Shown: positions 34,699-45,934 of the stretch, one piece after another
How positions within the stretch are numbered: position 1 is the stretch's first letter
Layout: the number at the start of each line of letters is the position of its first letter
NCBI GenBank assembly: GCA_024235935.1
Contig: JACKLL010000016.1
Coordinates: 1 to 64,000 of the forward strand
DNA from: Rhodoferax sp.
GTDB lineage: Bacteria; Pseudomonadota; Gammaproteobacteria; Burkholderiales; Burkholderiaceae_C
Length of the DNA stretch: 64,000 bases
Direction of reading: 5' to 3'
Made by a program: the position numbers and the translations under genes
Notes under the pieces: generated by a model
The model's database searches: none
Seen by the model: the letters and a program-made list of their open reading frames with translations, nothing else
What the model was told of the DNA's origin: nothing

Positions 34699-36225
34699 AT
34701 GAAACTGAAATTCCTTCACCTCGCACTGGCCGCAGCCCTGGCGATCGGCGTGGCGGCTCCGGCCGCGGCCCAAAAAAGGGGCGGTGATGTGGTGGTGGCC
34801 ATCACCAATGCGCCGCCGTCGCTGGACCCGCACGCCACCTCGGCCCAGGCAGCGCGCCATGTCAATCTGCACATGTTCGAGACCTTGTATGCCCGCGACG
34901 AAGGAGCCAAGCCGGTGCCGGACCTGGCCAGGTCGGTCGCGGTGTCGCCCGACGGACTGACCTATGTGTTCACCTTGCGCAGTGGCGTCAAATTCCACAA
35001 TGGCAAGACCATGGGGCCTGCCGATGTGGTCGCATCGATCGAACGCTACCGCAAGGGCGGCGCATCGGCAAGCCTGATCAGTGCCATCGACAGCGTCAGC
35101 GCCAGCGGACCGGACCAGGTCACGATCAAGCTCAAGACGGTGCAGTCGACTTTCCTGGGCAACCTGTCGAGCCCGCGTGCGCCGATTGCCATCATGCCGG
35201 CCGAGGAGGCGGCCAAGGAGATGGGCAAGGCATCTCCGATCGGCACCGGACCATACAAGTTCGTTGAATACAAGCCCGACAGCCACGTGAAGCTGGCCCG
35301 CTTCGAGGACTATGTGCCCAATCCCGCCTACAAGGAACGCGACGGATTTGCCGGCGCCAAGATCGCGTATCTGGATACCGTGACCTTCCGTTTCATTCCC
35401 GAGGCCGGCGCACGTGATGCCGCCACGATGACGGGGCAGGTGCAGCTGAACGAGACCAGCGACGAGGCCACCGCCAAGCGGCTCAAGGGCAATCCGAACT
35501 TCACGGTGATGAAGGCCTTGCCGTATGCGGTCCAGGTGCTCAAGTTCAACATGGCGCAAGGGCCCGGTACCGATCTCAACTTCCGCCGTGCGATCGCGCA
35601 GGCCATCAACGCGGAAGAAATCCTGGGAACGGCTTATCCGGACCTGTACCTGATGGACCAGAGCTGGGTCTACCCTGGTTCGCCCTACCATACCGGTCGT
35701 GCGCTGCTCAAGCAGGACGTCGCTGCGGCAAAGGCCAGCCTGGCCAAGTCGAGCTACAAGGGCGAGAAGCTGATCTTCATCATCGACAACATCCGGCCCA
35801 ACGTGGATGCTGCCACGGTGTTCCAGCAACAGGTCGCCGCCATCGGCGTGAATGTGGAACTCAAGGTCGGCGACTGGCCGACGATTTCGGGCATCGGCCT
35901 CAAGAGTGACCAGGGCTGGAACTTCTGGACCCACGGTTTCGGCATCGAGCCATACGAAGGCCCGGCCTCGGCGATGTCGCACTGGGTCAAGGGCCAGGGA
36001 CAGCGCAAGGACGATCCGGTGATCGACGAACTGTTCGCCAAGCTCAACGGCGAGATGGATGTCGCCGTGCAGAAGAAGCTGTTCGCCGACTTCGAGAACC
36101 GCATGGCGGACCAGGCGATCGCGATCAACCTGGGCGATTACGGCCTGTTCCAGGTGGTTTCGAACAAGCTGAAGAACTTCAAGCCCTACCGCATCACCCG
36201 CATGTGGGGCGTGTGGCTCGAGTAA
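34699..36225 (+). CDS. ABC transporter substrate-binding protein (peptide/family 5)
   Basis: A 508-residue periplasmic binding protein of the DppA/OppA family. Signal peptide at residues 1-24 (MKLKFLHLALAAALAIGVAA, cut after AAAQ or AAA). The family start VVVAITNAPPSLDPHATSA and the segments FTLRSGVKFHNGKTMGPADVV and GTGPYKFVEYKPDSHVKL are visible. It captures a small peptide or similar ligand for the permeases that follow. ATG at 34699 has AAGGAGAAA upstream. Confidence 0.93.
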   Translation: MKLKFLHLALAAALAIGVAAPAAAQKRGGDVVVAITNAPPSLDPHATSAQAARHVNLHMFETLYARDEGAKPVPDLARSVAVSPDGLTYVFTLRSGVKFHNGKTMGPADVVASIERYRKGGASASLISAIDSVSASGPDQVTIKLKTVQSTFLGNLSSPRAPIAIMPAEEAAKEMGKASPIGTGPYKFVEYKPDSHVKLARFEDYVPNPAYKERDGFAGAKIAYLDTVTFRFIPEAGARDAATMTGQVQLNETSDEATAKRLKGNPNFTVMKALPYAVQVLKFNMAQGPGTDLNFRRAIAQAINAEEILGTAYPDLYLMDQSWVYPGSPYHTGRALLKQDVAAAKASLAKSSYKGEKLIFIIDNIRPNVDAATVFQQQVAAIGVNVELKVGDWPTISGIGLKSDQGWNFWTHGFGIEPYEGPASAMSHWVKGQGQRKDDPVIDELFAKLNGEMDVAVQKKLFADFENRMADQAIAINLGDYGLFQVVSNKLKNFKPYRITRMWGVWLE

Positions 36226-36320
36226 GCCTGAGGACAGGCACTGTCAACAGTCTGAACTGCGACCGCGCATATGCCGCGGGGTCGCAGTGCTGCAGCCTGA
36301 CCCATTCACCCATCTGCTGA

Positions 36321-37265
36321 ATGATCCGTTTCATCCTGCGCCGCCTGCTCGCGTCGATTCCAGTGCTGCTGCTGGTGTCGCTGATCACGTTCGGCCTGTT
36401 GTGGCTGGTGCCGGGCGATCCGGCCTCGATGTTTCTGGACGCTGGCGCCACGGCCGAGGCGCTGGACCGGGTACGGCGTGAAATGGGGCTGGACCAGCCT
36501 TTTCTGGTGCGCATGGCGCAGTGGTACGGGCGGGTGCTGCAAGGCGATCTGGGCCAGTCGCTGCTGCTCAACCGCAGCGTCGCCGGCGCGATCCTGGAGC
36601 GTTTGCCGGTCACGCTGTCACTCACCGCGCTGGCGTTCGTGGTTTCGGTCATGCTGGGCGTGGCCGCCGGCGTGCTGGCCGCAGTGCGGCACGGCCGGCT
36701 GGCCGACCAGGGCATGATGACGCTGGCACTGATCGGCTTGTCGATTCCCGAGTTCTGGCTCGGACTGGTGCTGATCTGGCTGATCGCGGTGATGGTGCCG
36801 ATCTTCCCGGCGGGAGACTATGTGGCATTTGCCACCGATCCCTGGCAGTGGGCATACCACATTGCGCTACCGACCTTCTCGCTGGCCTGCGTGCAGATGG
36901 GTTTTGTCGCGCGCATGACGCGCTCGAGCATGCTCGAGGTGCTGGGCCAGGACTTCATACGCACCGCGCGTGCCAAGGGTTTGCCCGAGTCGTATGTCGT
37001 GGTGCGCCACGGCCTGCACAATGCGATGGTGCCGATCGTCACGGTCATGGGCATCATGGTCGGTGCCTTGCTCGGCGGCGCGGTGGTGACCGAACAGGTG
37101 TTCTCGATTCCTGGGCTGGGCCGGCTCATCATTGGCGCCGTGCTCAGCCGCGACTTTCCGGTGATCCAGGGCGGCCTGCTGTTCCTGGCGCTGATCTACC
37201 TGGCGGTGAACCTGGCCGTGGACCTGCTGTATGCGGCGATCGATCCGCGGGTGAGACTGGAATGA
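36321..37265 (+). CDS. ABC transporter permease, DppB-type
   Basis: A 314-residue inner-membrane permease with six transmembrane segments. It starts MIRFILRRLLASIPVLLLVS, has DPASMFLDAGATAEALDRVR in the first periplasmic loop, and carries the ATPase-contact EAA loop ARAKGLPESYVVVRHGLHNA. It pairs with the next gene, overlapping it by four bases (ATGA), which implies translational coupling and a heterodimeric pore. Confidence 0.93.
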   Translation: MIRFILRRLLASIPVLLLVSLITFGLLWLVPGDPASMFLDAGATAEALDRVRREMGLDQPFLVRMAQWYGRVLQGDLGQSLLLNRSVAGAILERLPVTLSLTALAFVVSVMLGVAAGVLAAVRHGRLADQGMMTLALIGLSIPEFWLGLVLIWLIAVMVPIFPAGDYVAFATDPWQWAYHIALPTFSLACVQMGFVARMTRSSMLEVLGQDFIRTARAKGLPESYVVVRHGLHNAMVPIVTVMGIMVGALLGGAVVTEQVFSIPGLGRLIIGAVLSRDFPVIQGGLLFLALIYLAVNLAVDLLYAAIDPRVRLE

Positions 37266-38147
37266 GCGCAGCGGCACACACAGCAACCACCGTCGCGCCA
37301 CCGCCGTCGTCGCGCCACCTTGCCTTCCTGCGGCGCCTGCTGGCGAATCGCTCGTTCACGATCGGACTGGTGCTGGTCGGCGCGGTGGTGCTGATGGCAC
37401 TGCTGGCCAATTTGATCGCGCCCTTCGATCCGCTCAAGGGCAACTTCAAGGCACGGATGGTGCCGCCAGGTGCCGGGCACTGGCTGGGCACCGACCATTT
37501 CGGGCGCGACATCCTGTCGCGCATCCTGCATGGTGCCCAGGTGTCGCTGCGCATCGGGTTTCTGGTGGCGCTGTTCACTGCCGTGGCTGGTGCCGTCATC
37601 GGCGCGACGGCCGGGTATTTCCGTTACGCCGACGGACCGGTGATGCGCCTGATGGATGCGTTCATGGCCTTCCCGCCCATCATCCTGGCGATCGCCATCA
37701 GCGCAGTGCTGGGAGCTTCGGTGACCAATGTGGTGATCGCGCTGGCGATCGCGGCCACGCCGCATACCGCGCGGGTGGTGCGGGCCTCGGTGATGGTGGT
37801 GCGCGAGATGGAATACGTCGAGGCGGCGCGTGCTCTGGGCGCCGGTCATGCACGGATACTGCTGCGCCATGTGCTCGCCAACGCAATGGCGCCGCTGGTG
37901 GTGCGGGTGACCTATGTGTTTGCCATTGCCATCCTGAACGAGGCGGTGTTGTCGTTCATCGGTGTCGGGCCGCCTCCGCCGACACCGACCTTCGGCGCCA
38001 TCATCGCCAATGGCCGCGACTTCATCGTGGCTGCGCCCTGGATCACCGTGGCGCCGGGTATGGCGATCCTGGTCAGTGTGCTGGGGCTGAACATGCTCGG
38101 CGATGGACTGCGCGACGTGCTGGATCCGCGCATGGCGGTGACCACCG

Positions 38148-39163
<1,016 letters not shown>

Positions 39164-39167
<4 letters not shown>

Positions 39168-40155
39168 CGCAGCCTTCCATCCCCTGATCGAGGCGCGGGG
39201 CCTGCAAGTACTTCAGCGCCATCAGGGGTTCCTGGCAAACCGGTGCCGCCGCTGCGCCGGTCGATGGTGTGGACCTGCAGATCGCGACCGGCGAGACGCT
39301 GGGCCTGGTGGGCGAATCGGGTTGCGGAAAGTCCACCACCGGGCGTCTGCTGCTGCGCCTGATCGAACCCAGCGGCGGCAGCATCCTGCACCACGGACAG
39401 GACATCACCACACTCGACGCCGCCGGCATGCGCGTCAAGCGCCGCGCCATGCAGATCGTGTTCCAGGACCCGTACGGTTCGCTGAACCCGCGCATGCGGG
39501 TGGACGACATCATTGCCGAGCCGCTGGTGATCCACGGCGTGGGCCAGCGCGGCGAAGCCGTGCCGCGCGGGTACGCGAACTGCTGCAACTGGTCAGCCTG
39601 CCCGAGACGGCCTTGCAGCGCTACCCGCACGAGTTCTCCGGCGGCCAGCGCCAGCGCATCGGCATTGCGCGTGCATTGGCGCTGCAGCCCGAATTCATCG
39701 TCGCCGACGAGGCGGTCTCGGCGCTCGACGTGTCGGTGCAGGCCCAGGTCATCAACCTGATGCGGGAACTGCAGCGCGACCTGAAACTGACCTATCTGTT
39801 CATCTCGCACAACCTGGCGGTGGTGCGCAACATCAGCGACCGGGTCGCCGTGATGTATCTGGGCCGCATTGTCGAGGTCGCGCCGGCCGGGCAGCTGTTT
39901 GCCCATCCGCGTCATCCTTACACCCAGGCCTTGCTGGCGGCCTTGCCGAGCGAGCATCCTTCGCAACGCCGCACCCGCGCGCTGATCCGCGGCGACATGC
40001 CAGACCCGGACACCATCGGCACCGGCTGCCGTTTTGCCAGTCGCTGTCCGCACATGCTGCCGCGTTGCCAGGTCGAAGACCCGCAACTGATCAACCTTCA
40101 AGGCGGCCAGCAGGTGGCCTGCCTGCGGGTTGCCGATGGCAGCCTGCCCGACTGA
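39164..40155 (+). pseudogene. ABC transporter ATP-binding protein (DppF-type), frameshifted
   Basis: Starts MTQPSIP at 39164, probably in a normal ATGA overlap with the previous gene. Breaks lie near 39184 (a C run, giving an early TGA), 39206 (AAG after CTGCA) and 39556 (GTGCCGCG). Between them the protein is intact: LGLVGESGCGKSTTGRLLLR (Walker A), QIVFQDPYGSLNPRMRVDD, SGGQRQRIGIARALALQPEF (signature), FIVADEAVSALDVSVQAQV (Walker B), LTYLFISHNLAVV and the DppF-like tail GTGCRFASRCPHMLPRC. From 39560 to the stop there is no further damage. Would form the ATPase pair that drives the importer. Confidence 0.85.
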
Positions 40156-40192
40156 GGCACCTGCGGCCTTGCATTTGTCAAGAGGAGTTCCC

Positions 40193-41698
40193 ATGGCCCG
40201 CAAACCACCCCGCATCCTGGTTGCCGAATGCATGCAGGAGATATCGTCCTTCAATCCGCTGCAGTCCGAATACGGCAACTTCCATATCGAGCGCGGGCAC
40301 GAGATGCTGGTGCAAAAAGGCATCAACACCGGATTGGGGGGTGCCCTGGCGGTATTCGACGAGGTCGGCTTCGAGCCGGTGCTGACGATCTCCGCCCGTG
40401 CCGGGTCGGCCGGCCTGTTGTCCCGGCCCGGCTGGACCCGGCTGATGGGCGAAGTGCTGGAGGCGATTGCGGCCGAGGCGGGCAGCGGCATCGATGGCGT
40501 GTATTTCTCGATGCACGGCGCCATGGCCGCCGACGGCGAACTCGACCCGGAGGGGTATCTGCTCACCGAGACGCGCAAGCTGGTGGGTCCGGACGTCCCC
40601 ATCGTCATCACGCTCGACCTGCACGGCATCCTGACCGATCGCATGCTGCGTCAGATCGACGGCCTGGCGATCTACCACACCTATCCGCACGTGGATTTCG
40701 CCTCCACCGGCGCGCGCGCGGCGCGGGTGCTGCACCGGCTGGTGACAGACACGTCGGTGCGACCGACCATCGCGCGGGTCACGATACCAGCGCTGGTGCG
40801 TGGCGACGAGCTGATCACCAAGTCCGGCTGCTACGGTTCGCTGATCCGCGAGGCGCGCCGGCTGGAACTCGAGGGTATGGCGATGTCGGCCGGCATCATG
40901 ATCGGCAATCCGTTCACCGACGTGCCCGAGTTGTGTTGCCAGGTGATCGTCGCCACGGACGGTGATGCCGATACCGCGCAGCAGCAGGCCTTGCAGCTGG
41001 CCCGCGAATTCTGGCCATTGCGCCACCGCATGCAGGGCAAGTTCAGCAGCCTGGAGCGGGCCATCGCGCAGGCCCGCTCCATTCCCGGCCCGGTGATCTT
41101 CACCGATGCGGCCGACGCCACCTCGTCCGGCGCCACCGGCGATTCCAACCTGATACTGCGCGGGCTTTGCGATGCCAGATACCCGAAAAAGGTGCTGGCG
41201 CAGATCGTCGATCCCGCCGCGGCCGCAGCGGCACACAGGGCAGGTGTTGGCGCCACACTGGACGTGACACTGGGTGGCGCGATCGATCCGGCACGGTTTT
41301 CACCGATGCCGGTCACGGCGAAGGTCCGGCTGTTGTCGGATGGTCGGGCGCGGCTGGAGACGATGAAGATCGGACTGGATGCCGGGCCGACCGCGGTGCT
41401 GACCTGGGACAACTTCACCGTTGTGGTGTTCAGCCAGACGGTGAGCCTGTTCGACCGTGCCATGTATTTCGCCAACGGCCTGAACCCGAAGGACTTCGAC
41501 CTGATCGTCGTCAAGTCGCCGCATACCGAGCATCACATGTTCGAAGCCTGGGCCGATTGCAACTTCAATGTCGATGTTCCTGGCGCGACCTCGGCCAATC
41601 TGCCGACGCTCGGTCACACGATCTGCGCGCGCCCGACGTATCCGCTGGACCCGCAGGCGCGCTTCGATCCACAGGTCGTACTGTACGAGCGCCGCTGA
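40193..41698 (+). CDS. M81-family metallopeptidase (MlrC-like)
   Basis: A 501-residue protein of the MlrC family, zinc hydrolases named for microcystin breakdown but found in many bacteria. The metal site is visible as D and H in VITLDLHGILTD and H in YHTYPHVDFASTGARAA. The start ILVAECMQEISSFNPL and the C-terminal LIVVKSPHTEHHMFEAWAD match the family. MlrC cleaves linear tetrapeptides containing non-standard residues, so the role here is probably hydrolysis of an unusual amide or peptide imported by the adjacent ABC system. ATG at 40193 has AGAGGAG upstream. Confidence 0.9.
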   Translation: MARKPPRILVAECMQEISSFNPLQSEYGNFHIERGHEMLVQKGINTGLGGALAVFDEVGFEPVLTISARAGSAGLLSRPGWTRLMGEVLEAIAAEAGSGIDGVYFSMHGAMAADGELDPEGYLLTETRKLVGPDVPIVITLDLHGILTDRMLRQIDGLAIYHTYPHVDFASTGARAARVLHRLVTDTSVRPTIARVTIPALVRGDELITKSGCYGSLIREARRLELEGMAMSAGIMIGNPFTDVPELCCQVIVATDGDADTAQQQALQLAREFWPLRHRMQGKFSSLERAIAQARSIPGPVIFTDAADATSSGATGDSNLILRGLCDARYPKKVLAQIVDPAAAAAAHRAGVGATLDVTLGGAIDPARFSPMPVTAKVRLLSDGRARLETMKIGLDAGPTAVLTWDNFTVVVFSQTVSLFDRAMYFANGLNPKDFDLIVVKSPHTEHHMFEAWADCNFNVDVPGATSANLPTLGHTICARPTYPLDPQARFDPQVVLYERR

Positions 41699-41792
41699 TG
41701 TTGGCGGGCTCGCGCGTTCTCTCCATCACAGGACCGGTCCATCTGGAGCCCTGTCCCCTCACCGATGTTGGCCGGCAGGCCGGGAAATCGCC

Positions 41793-42974
41793 ATGAAGAT
41801 TGACTCCGTTGACTTCTTCTACCTCGCCATGCCTGAGGTCACGCTGGAGGCGGACGGCAGCCAGGATGCGCTGCTGGTGCGCGTGGCTGCGGGCGGCCAT
41901 GTGGGTTACGGCGAATGCGAGGCCGCACCACTGCCCTCGATAGCGGCCTTCGTCTGCCCGCAGTCCCATGGCGCCTGCCAGCCGGTGAGCGCCTCGGTGC
42001 TGGGGCGCGAATTGAACAGCCCTGCCGATATTGCGGCGATCGCCGCCGATGTGGCGTACAACAGCATGGACGTGTTGCAGGCAGCGCACACGTTCTCCGG
42101 TATCGAGATGGCCCTGTGGGACATCCTTGGCAAGATGCGTGGTGAACCGGTCTGGCGGCTGCTGGGCTATCGGGCCAGCCATGGCAAGACACCGTATGCG
42201 TCGCTGCTGTTCGGCGACGAACCCCAGCAGACGCTGGAGCGCGCCCGGGACGCGATTGCACGGGGTTTCACGGCGGCCAAGTTCGGCTGGGGGCCGATAG
42301 GCCGGGGCACGGCGCAGCAGGACGCCGACCACTTTGTGGCTGCCCGCGAGGCGCTGGGCGGCGACGGCGTCCTTCTGGTTGATGTCGGGCAGATTTTCGT
42401 CGACGATGTCGCCCGCGCGGCCGAACGCCTGCCGGCGCTGGAGGCGGCGCGCGTGGTGTGGTTCGAGGAGCCGTTCCACGCCAGCGCACTGGCGTCCTAC
42501 GGCGAACTGGCAAGCCAATGTACTTCGGTGCGTCTGGCCGGTGGCGAAGGCGCGCACAACGTCTCGATGGCGCGCCACCTGATCGATTATGGCGGTATCG
42601 GCTTCGTGCAGATCGACTGCGGCCGCATCGGTGGCATCGGTCCGGCCAAACAGGTGGCCGACCATGCGGTGGCCAAAGGGATCACCTACGTCAACCATAC
42701 ATTTACCTCGCATCTGGCACTCAGCGCGTCTTTGCAGCCGTTTGCCGGTCTGGCCTCGCACGTGATCTGCGAGTACCCGGCGGCCCCCAAGGCGCTGGCC
42801 GTGGAGATGACGGGTAATCACCTGTTGCCCGATCGTTCCGGAAAGATTCACGCGCCAGATGCGCCCGGACTGGGCATCACGCTGGACGCGGCTGCGGTGC
42901 GGCGCTACCAGCTCGATGTCGAGTTGCGCGTGGCGGGACGCACCTTGTACCGGTCGCCGTCCTTCTGCGACTGA
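41793..42974 (+). CDS. Enolase-superfamily enzyme (mandelate racemase-like), copy 2
   Basis: A 393-residue paralogue of the enzyme at 31.5 kb. Metal ligands: D in LLVDVGQIFVDD, E in WFEEPFHAS, E in LAGGEGAHN. Acid/base residues: Lys in AKFGWGPIGRG, Asp in VQIDCGRIGG and His in VNHTFTSHLALSA. The shared K-x-GWGP motif sets both copies in one subgroup. Having two members of the family on opposite arms of one regulated cluster suggests two consecutive or stereo-specific steps. Last gene of the rightward operon; 94 bases after the MlrC-like gene. Confidence 0.9.
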   Translation: MKIDSVDFFYLAMPEVTLEADGSQDALLVRVAAGGHVGYGECEAAPLPSIAAFVCPQSHGACQPVSASVLGRELNSPADIAAIAADVAYNSMDVLQAAHTFSGIEMALWDILGKMRGEPVWRLLGYRASHGKTPYASLLFGDEPQQTLERARDAIARGFTAAKFGWGPIGRGTAQQDADHFVAAREALGGDGVLLVDVGQIFVDDVARAAERLPALEAARVVWFEEPFHASALASYGELASQCTSVRLAGGEGAHNVSMARHLIDYGGIGFVQIDCGRIGGIGPAKQVADHAVAKGITYVNHTFTSHLALSASLQPFAGLASHVICEYPAAPKALAVEMTGNHLLPDRSGKIHAPDAPGLGITLDAAAVRRYQLDVELRVAGRTLYRSPSFCD

Positions 42975-43064
42975 CTGTGCGCGCTCCGAAGCTGCTGTAC
43001 GGGTAGGATTGCGCGCAGACGCGGCTCGGGGAGTGGCGTCATCTACCTTGCAGATGGAGAGTTC

Positions 43065-43889
43065 ATGAAGCACGGAATTGCGCGTCTCCCCGTTGCCGTG
43101 ATGTTGCTGGCGATGGTGTTCCTGGTGAGCATGCTGGTGCGCGGTGTGGCCGATACCACCACCGCCATGATCGTCAGTTCGCTGGTGATGTTTGCCGCCT
43201 GCCTGGCCAGCGCCGTGCATTTGCTGGGTGCGCGAGCCGCCGCCTGGTTTGCCGCCATTGCCATCGCGCTGGGCTGGTTCGCCGAGCAGATGGGATCGTC
43301 GCGCGGCTGGTTCTTCGGCAGCTATACCTATACCGATGTGCTGGGCCCGCGCATCGGCGATGTGCCCGCCATCATTCCGCTGATGTGGTTTGCCCTGGCG
43401 TATATGGGGTATGTCATCAGCAACCTGATCGTGCGGCGCGCGCCGGCGGACGGGTCCACCCATCTGGGCGAGGCGGTGTGCATGTCGCTGCTGGCGGCGA
43501 TGATCGTCACGGCCTACGACCTGGGTGCCGACCCCTATATGGTGTACGTGCTCAAGGCCTGGATCATGGCCGAGAAGAACGGCGCCTGGTTCGGCGAGAC
43601 GGTGCAGGGTTTCGTCGGCTGGACTTTCGTCGGTTTCTGCATCATCCTGTCGTTCCGCCTCGTGGTGCGCAAGCTGCCCGCGCTGCCGTCGGCCGGAATC
43701 AGCCGGCGCCACGCGTTGATGCCGGTGCTGATCTATGCCGGGCTGATGGCGTTCCAGATCGTGGCCGGCTTTCCGGTCGAAACGCGGTCGATCGCAGTGT
43801 TTGCCATGGGTATTCCGGTCCTGTGTGCGCTCGCCGGCTGGCGCCACTGGCGAACCCAGGCCACGGTCAATGGCGGGGAGACGGCATGA
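43065..43889 (+). CDS. Carotenoid biosynthesis-type membrane protein (CruF family)
   Basis: A 274-residue integral membrane protein with about eight transmembrane segments. It matches the DUF422/CruF carotenoid-hydratase family through EQMGSSRGWFFGSYTYTDVLGPRIGDVPAIIPLMWF, of which the G-x-YxYTD-LGP core is diagnostic, and YDLGADPYMVYVLKAWIM. CruF adds water to carotenoid 1,2 double bonds. No phytoene synthase or other carotenoid gene is in the window. It overlaps the next gene by four bases. Confidence 0.85.
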   Translation: MKHGIARLPVAVMLLAMVFLVSMLVRGVADTTTAMIVSSLVMFAACLASAVHLLGARAAAWFAAIAIALGWFAEQMGSSRGWFFGSYTYTDVLGPRIGDVPAIIPLMWFALAYMGYVISNLIVRRAPADGSTHLGEAVCMSLLAAMIVTAYDLGADPYMVYVLKAWIMAEKNGAWFGETVQGFVGWTFVGFCIILSFRLVVRKLPALPSAGISRRHALMPVLIYAGLMAFQIVAGFPVETRSIAVFAMGIPVLCALAGWRHWRTQATVNGGETA

Positions 43890-45343
43890 TGCCGGCGCAG
43901 GATGTGGCTGCCCTCGACGCCATGCTGGCGCAGATGCAGGTCACGGCCGACCCGCCGGCGGATCGCACCGTGGCCCGCATCGTCGGCGCATGGAAGGTTC
44001 TGCCCCCCGGCGCCACCGCCCAGGATCTGCACCACGCCCACCAGGCCCAGTGGGACCGACTGCAGCAGGCCACGGCGCTGCTGCAGCAACTGGGGGACAA
44101 CGCGTCGCTCGCGCGTTGGCGCGCAGACCTGTCGCGGCTGGACTTCGTGCCCGATGCCGACATGGTCCGGGCGGTGGAGGACTTCGTGCATGAACAGCAG
44201 GCACTGCCAGAATGGGCCGATCCGGCACAACTGGCCCGCGCCGAGGCGATGTTCATGGACCACGGGCCGCTGTCGTGCATCCTGCTGTTCTGCGCCAGTC
44301 TGCCGGAGTGTTATGTGCTCCCCGACCTGTCTGCCGTGCTGCACCTGGCCGGCCAGCTCGAACAGCGCACCGAATACCGGATCCGCAGCACGGCGGCGAT
44401 GATCTTCCCGGTCATGATGCGCGGCGGCATGGGCGGCGATGCCGGTACCGGTCGGGCCCAGGTGCTCAAGGTGCGCCTGATCCACGCGACGATCCGCAAC
44501 CTGATCCTGCATGGCTGCCCCGAGGACATCGCACATGCCATGGCCGCGCCGCATGCGGCGGCCGATGCCGGTGTCGTCGCGCCACTGCCCGCGCTGCAGG
44601 GCGAGCGCTCGATGCAGGCCGCGCTGTTTGGCGCCGGCTGGGACGTCGGCTGCTGTGGCATCCCCTGCGACCAGGAGGAGCTGGGCTATACGCTGCTCAC
44701 CTTCAGCTATGTGTTCCTGCGCAGCATGCGCAAGCTCGGGCTGCGCTGTGCGCCGGCGGACGAAGCCGCGTTTCTGCACACCTGGAACGTCGTGGCCCAT
44801 GTGCTGGGCGTGCGCGGGGAGCTGATGGCGCACACGATGGACGACGCGGCGGTGCTGTTTACGCGCATGCAGCAACGTGATCGCCGCTCCGAGTTCACGC
44901 ACGACCCGCGGCCGGCGCTGGGTCAGGCGCTGATGCGGGCCATGGAGACCTCGATTCCGATCACGCTGCTCAAGCCCTTCGGGACACTCATGACGCTGTA
45001 CCTGTGCGGCCGGCGCACGGCCGGCCTGATCGGTGTGACGGCGCGTGCGCCGATGCCCTCGCGCATGGTGTTCTTCCTGCTGATGGTTCTCACACGCGGC
45101 ATCGACACGCTGGCGCGTCTGGTCTGGCCGGACTTCTCGATTGCGCGTCTGATCACCCGCGTGCTGGGCTACCGGCTGATTACCCGACTGCTGATGAACC
45201 AGACCCGTTCGCTGCAGTTGCCGACCCGCCTGCTGAACCCGGCGCAGCAGATGCTCGATGCCTGGGGTAGCGACCCGCATGCGCCACAGTGGATGAACAC
45301 GCTCGAAGACAAGATGACGGTCAAGGGCAGCTGGCGTGGCTGA
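43886..45343 (+). CDS. DUF2236 (MpaB/rubber-oxygenase-like) haem protein
   Basis: A 485-residue protein of the DUF2236 family, which includes latex-clearing protein Lcp and fungal MpaB; both are haem oxygenases that cut isoprenoid chains. Family segments are GPLSCILLFCASLPECY, KVRLIHATIRNLIL (haem-proximal helix), DQEELGYTLLTFSYVFLRSMRKLG and FLHTWNVVAHVLGVRGEL. No signal peptide is visible, so it should be cytosolic, unlike Lcp. Starts inside the stop of the CruF-like gene (ATGA). Its own stop is overlapped by the next gene. Confidence 0.85.
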   Translation: MMPAQDVAALDAMLAQMQVTADPPADRTVARIVGAWKVLPPGATAQDLHHAHQAQWDRLQQATALLQQLGDNASLARWRADLSRLDFVPDADMVRAVEDFVHEQQALPEWADPAQLARAEAMFMDHGPLSCILLFCASLPECYVLPDLSAVLHLAGQLEQRTEYRIRSTAAMIFPVMMRGGMGGDAGTGRAQVLKVRLIHATIRNLILHGCPEDIAHAMAAPHAAADAGVVAPLPALQGERSMQAALFGAGWDVGCCGIPCDQEELGYTLLTFSYVFLRSMRKLGLRCAPADEAAFLHTWNVVAHVLGVRGELMAHTMDDAAVLFTRMQQRDRRSEFTHDPRPALGQALMRAMETSIPITLLKPFGTLMTLYLCGRRTAGLIGVTARAPMPSRMVFFLLMVLTRGIDTLARLVWPDFSIARLITRVLGYRLITRLLMNQTRSLQLPTRLLNPAQQMLDAWGSDPHAPQWMNTLEDKMTVKGSWRG

Positions 45344-45905
45344 GCCCACGACAGAGGCTGCCACCGACGCTGCACGCGTCACGGGCTTCGCGCCAATCGC
45401 GCGGCCCGATGCCCGCGTGCTGGTGCTGGGCAGCATGCCTGGCGTCGCCTCGCTGCGCGCGCAGCAGTACTACGGCCATCCGCGCAACGCCTTCTGGCCC
45501 ATCATGGGCGCCCTGTTCGGCTTTGATGCGCACATGCCGTATGCACAGAGGGTGCGGGCATTGCAGTCGCACCAGGTTGCGGTCTGGGACGTGCTGGACA
45601 GCTGCACGCGTCCCGGCAGCCTGGATTCGGCGATCGAGGCGGACAGCACGGTGCCGAACGACTTTGAAGGCTTCCTGCGGCAACACCGTGCCATCACGCG
45701 TATCTGTTTCAACGGCGCAGCCGCGGCCCAGCTGTTCCGTCGCCAGGTGGCGCCGAACATCACGCTGGCGCCGGCGCTGCAGCTGATCCGCCTGCCCTCG
45801 ACCAGCCCGGCGCATGCCGGCATGGGGCTGGACCAGAAGCTGCGGGCCTGGCAGGTGGTGCGACCGGAAATGCCCCACGACGGTTTGCGCACCGAACAGC
45901 GATAG
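45336..45905 (+). CDS. DNA-deoxyinosine glycosylase (UDG superfamily)
   Basis: A 189-residue member of uracil-DNA glycosylase superfamily 6 (hypoxanthine-DNA glycosylase). It shows GSMPGVASLRAQQYYGHPRNAFWPIMG, with the Asn of HPRNAFW taking the catalytic place typical of this family, then VAVWDVLDSCTRPGSLDSAI and a late LPSTSPAHAG substrate loop. It removes hypoxanthine from deaminated adenine. It starts with GTG at 45336, overlapping the end of the DUF2236 gene by eight bases, so the three genes form one transcript. Confidence 0.9.
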   Translation: MAEPTTEAATDAARVTGFAPIARPDARVLVLGSMPGVASLRAQQYYGHPRNAFWPIMGALFGFDAHMPYAQRVRALQSHQVAVWDVLDSCTRPGSLDSAIEADSTVPNDFEGFLRQHRAITRICFNGAAAAQLFRRQVAPNITLAPALQLIRLPSTSPAHAGMGLDQKLRAWQVVRPEMPHDGLRTEQR

Positions 45906-45934
45906 CCTTGGCGCGCGCCGCAAAGGTGGGGCGC

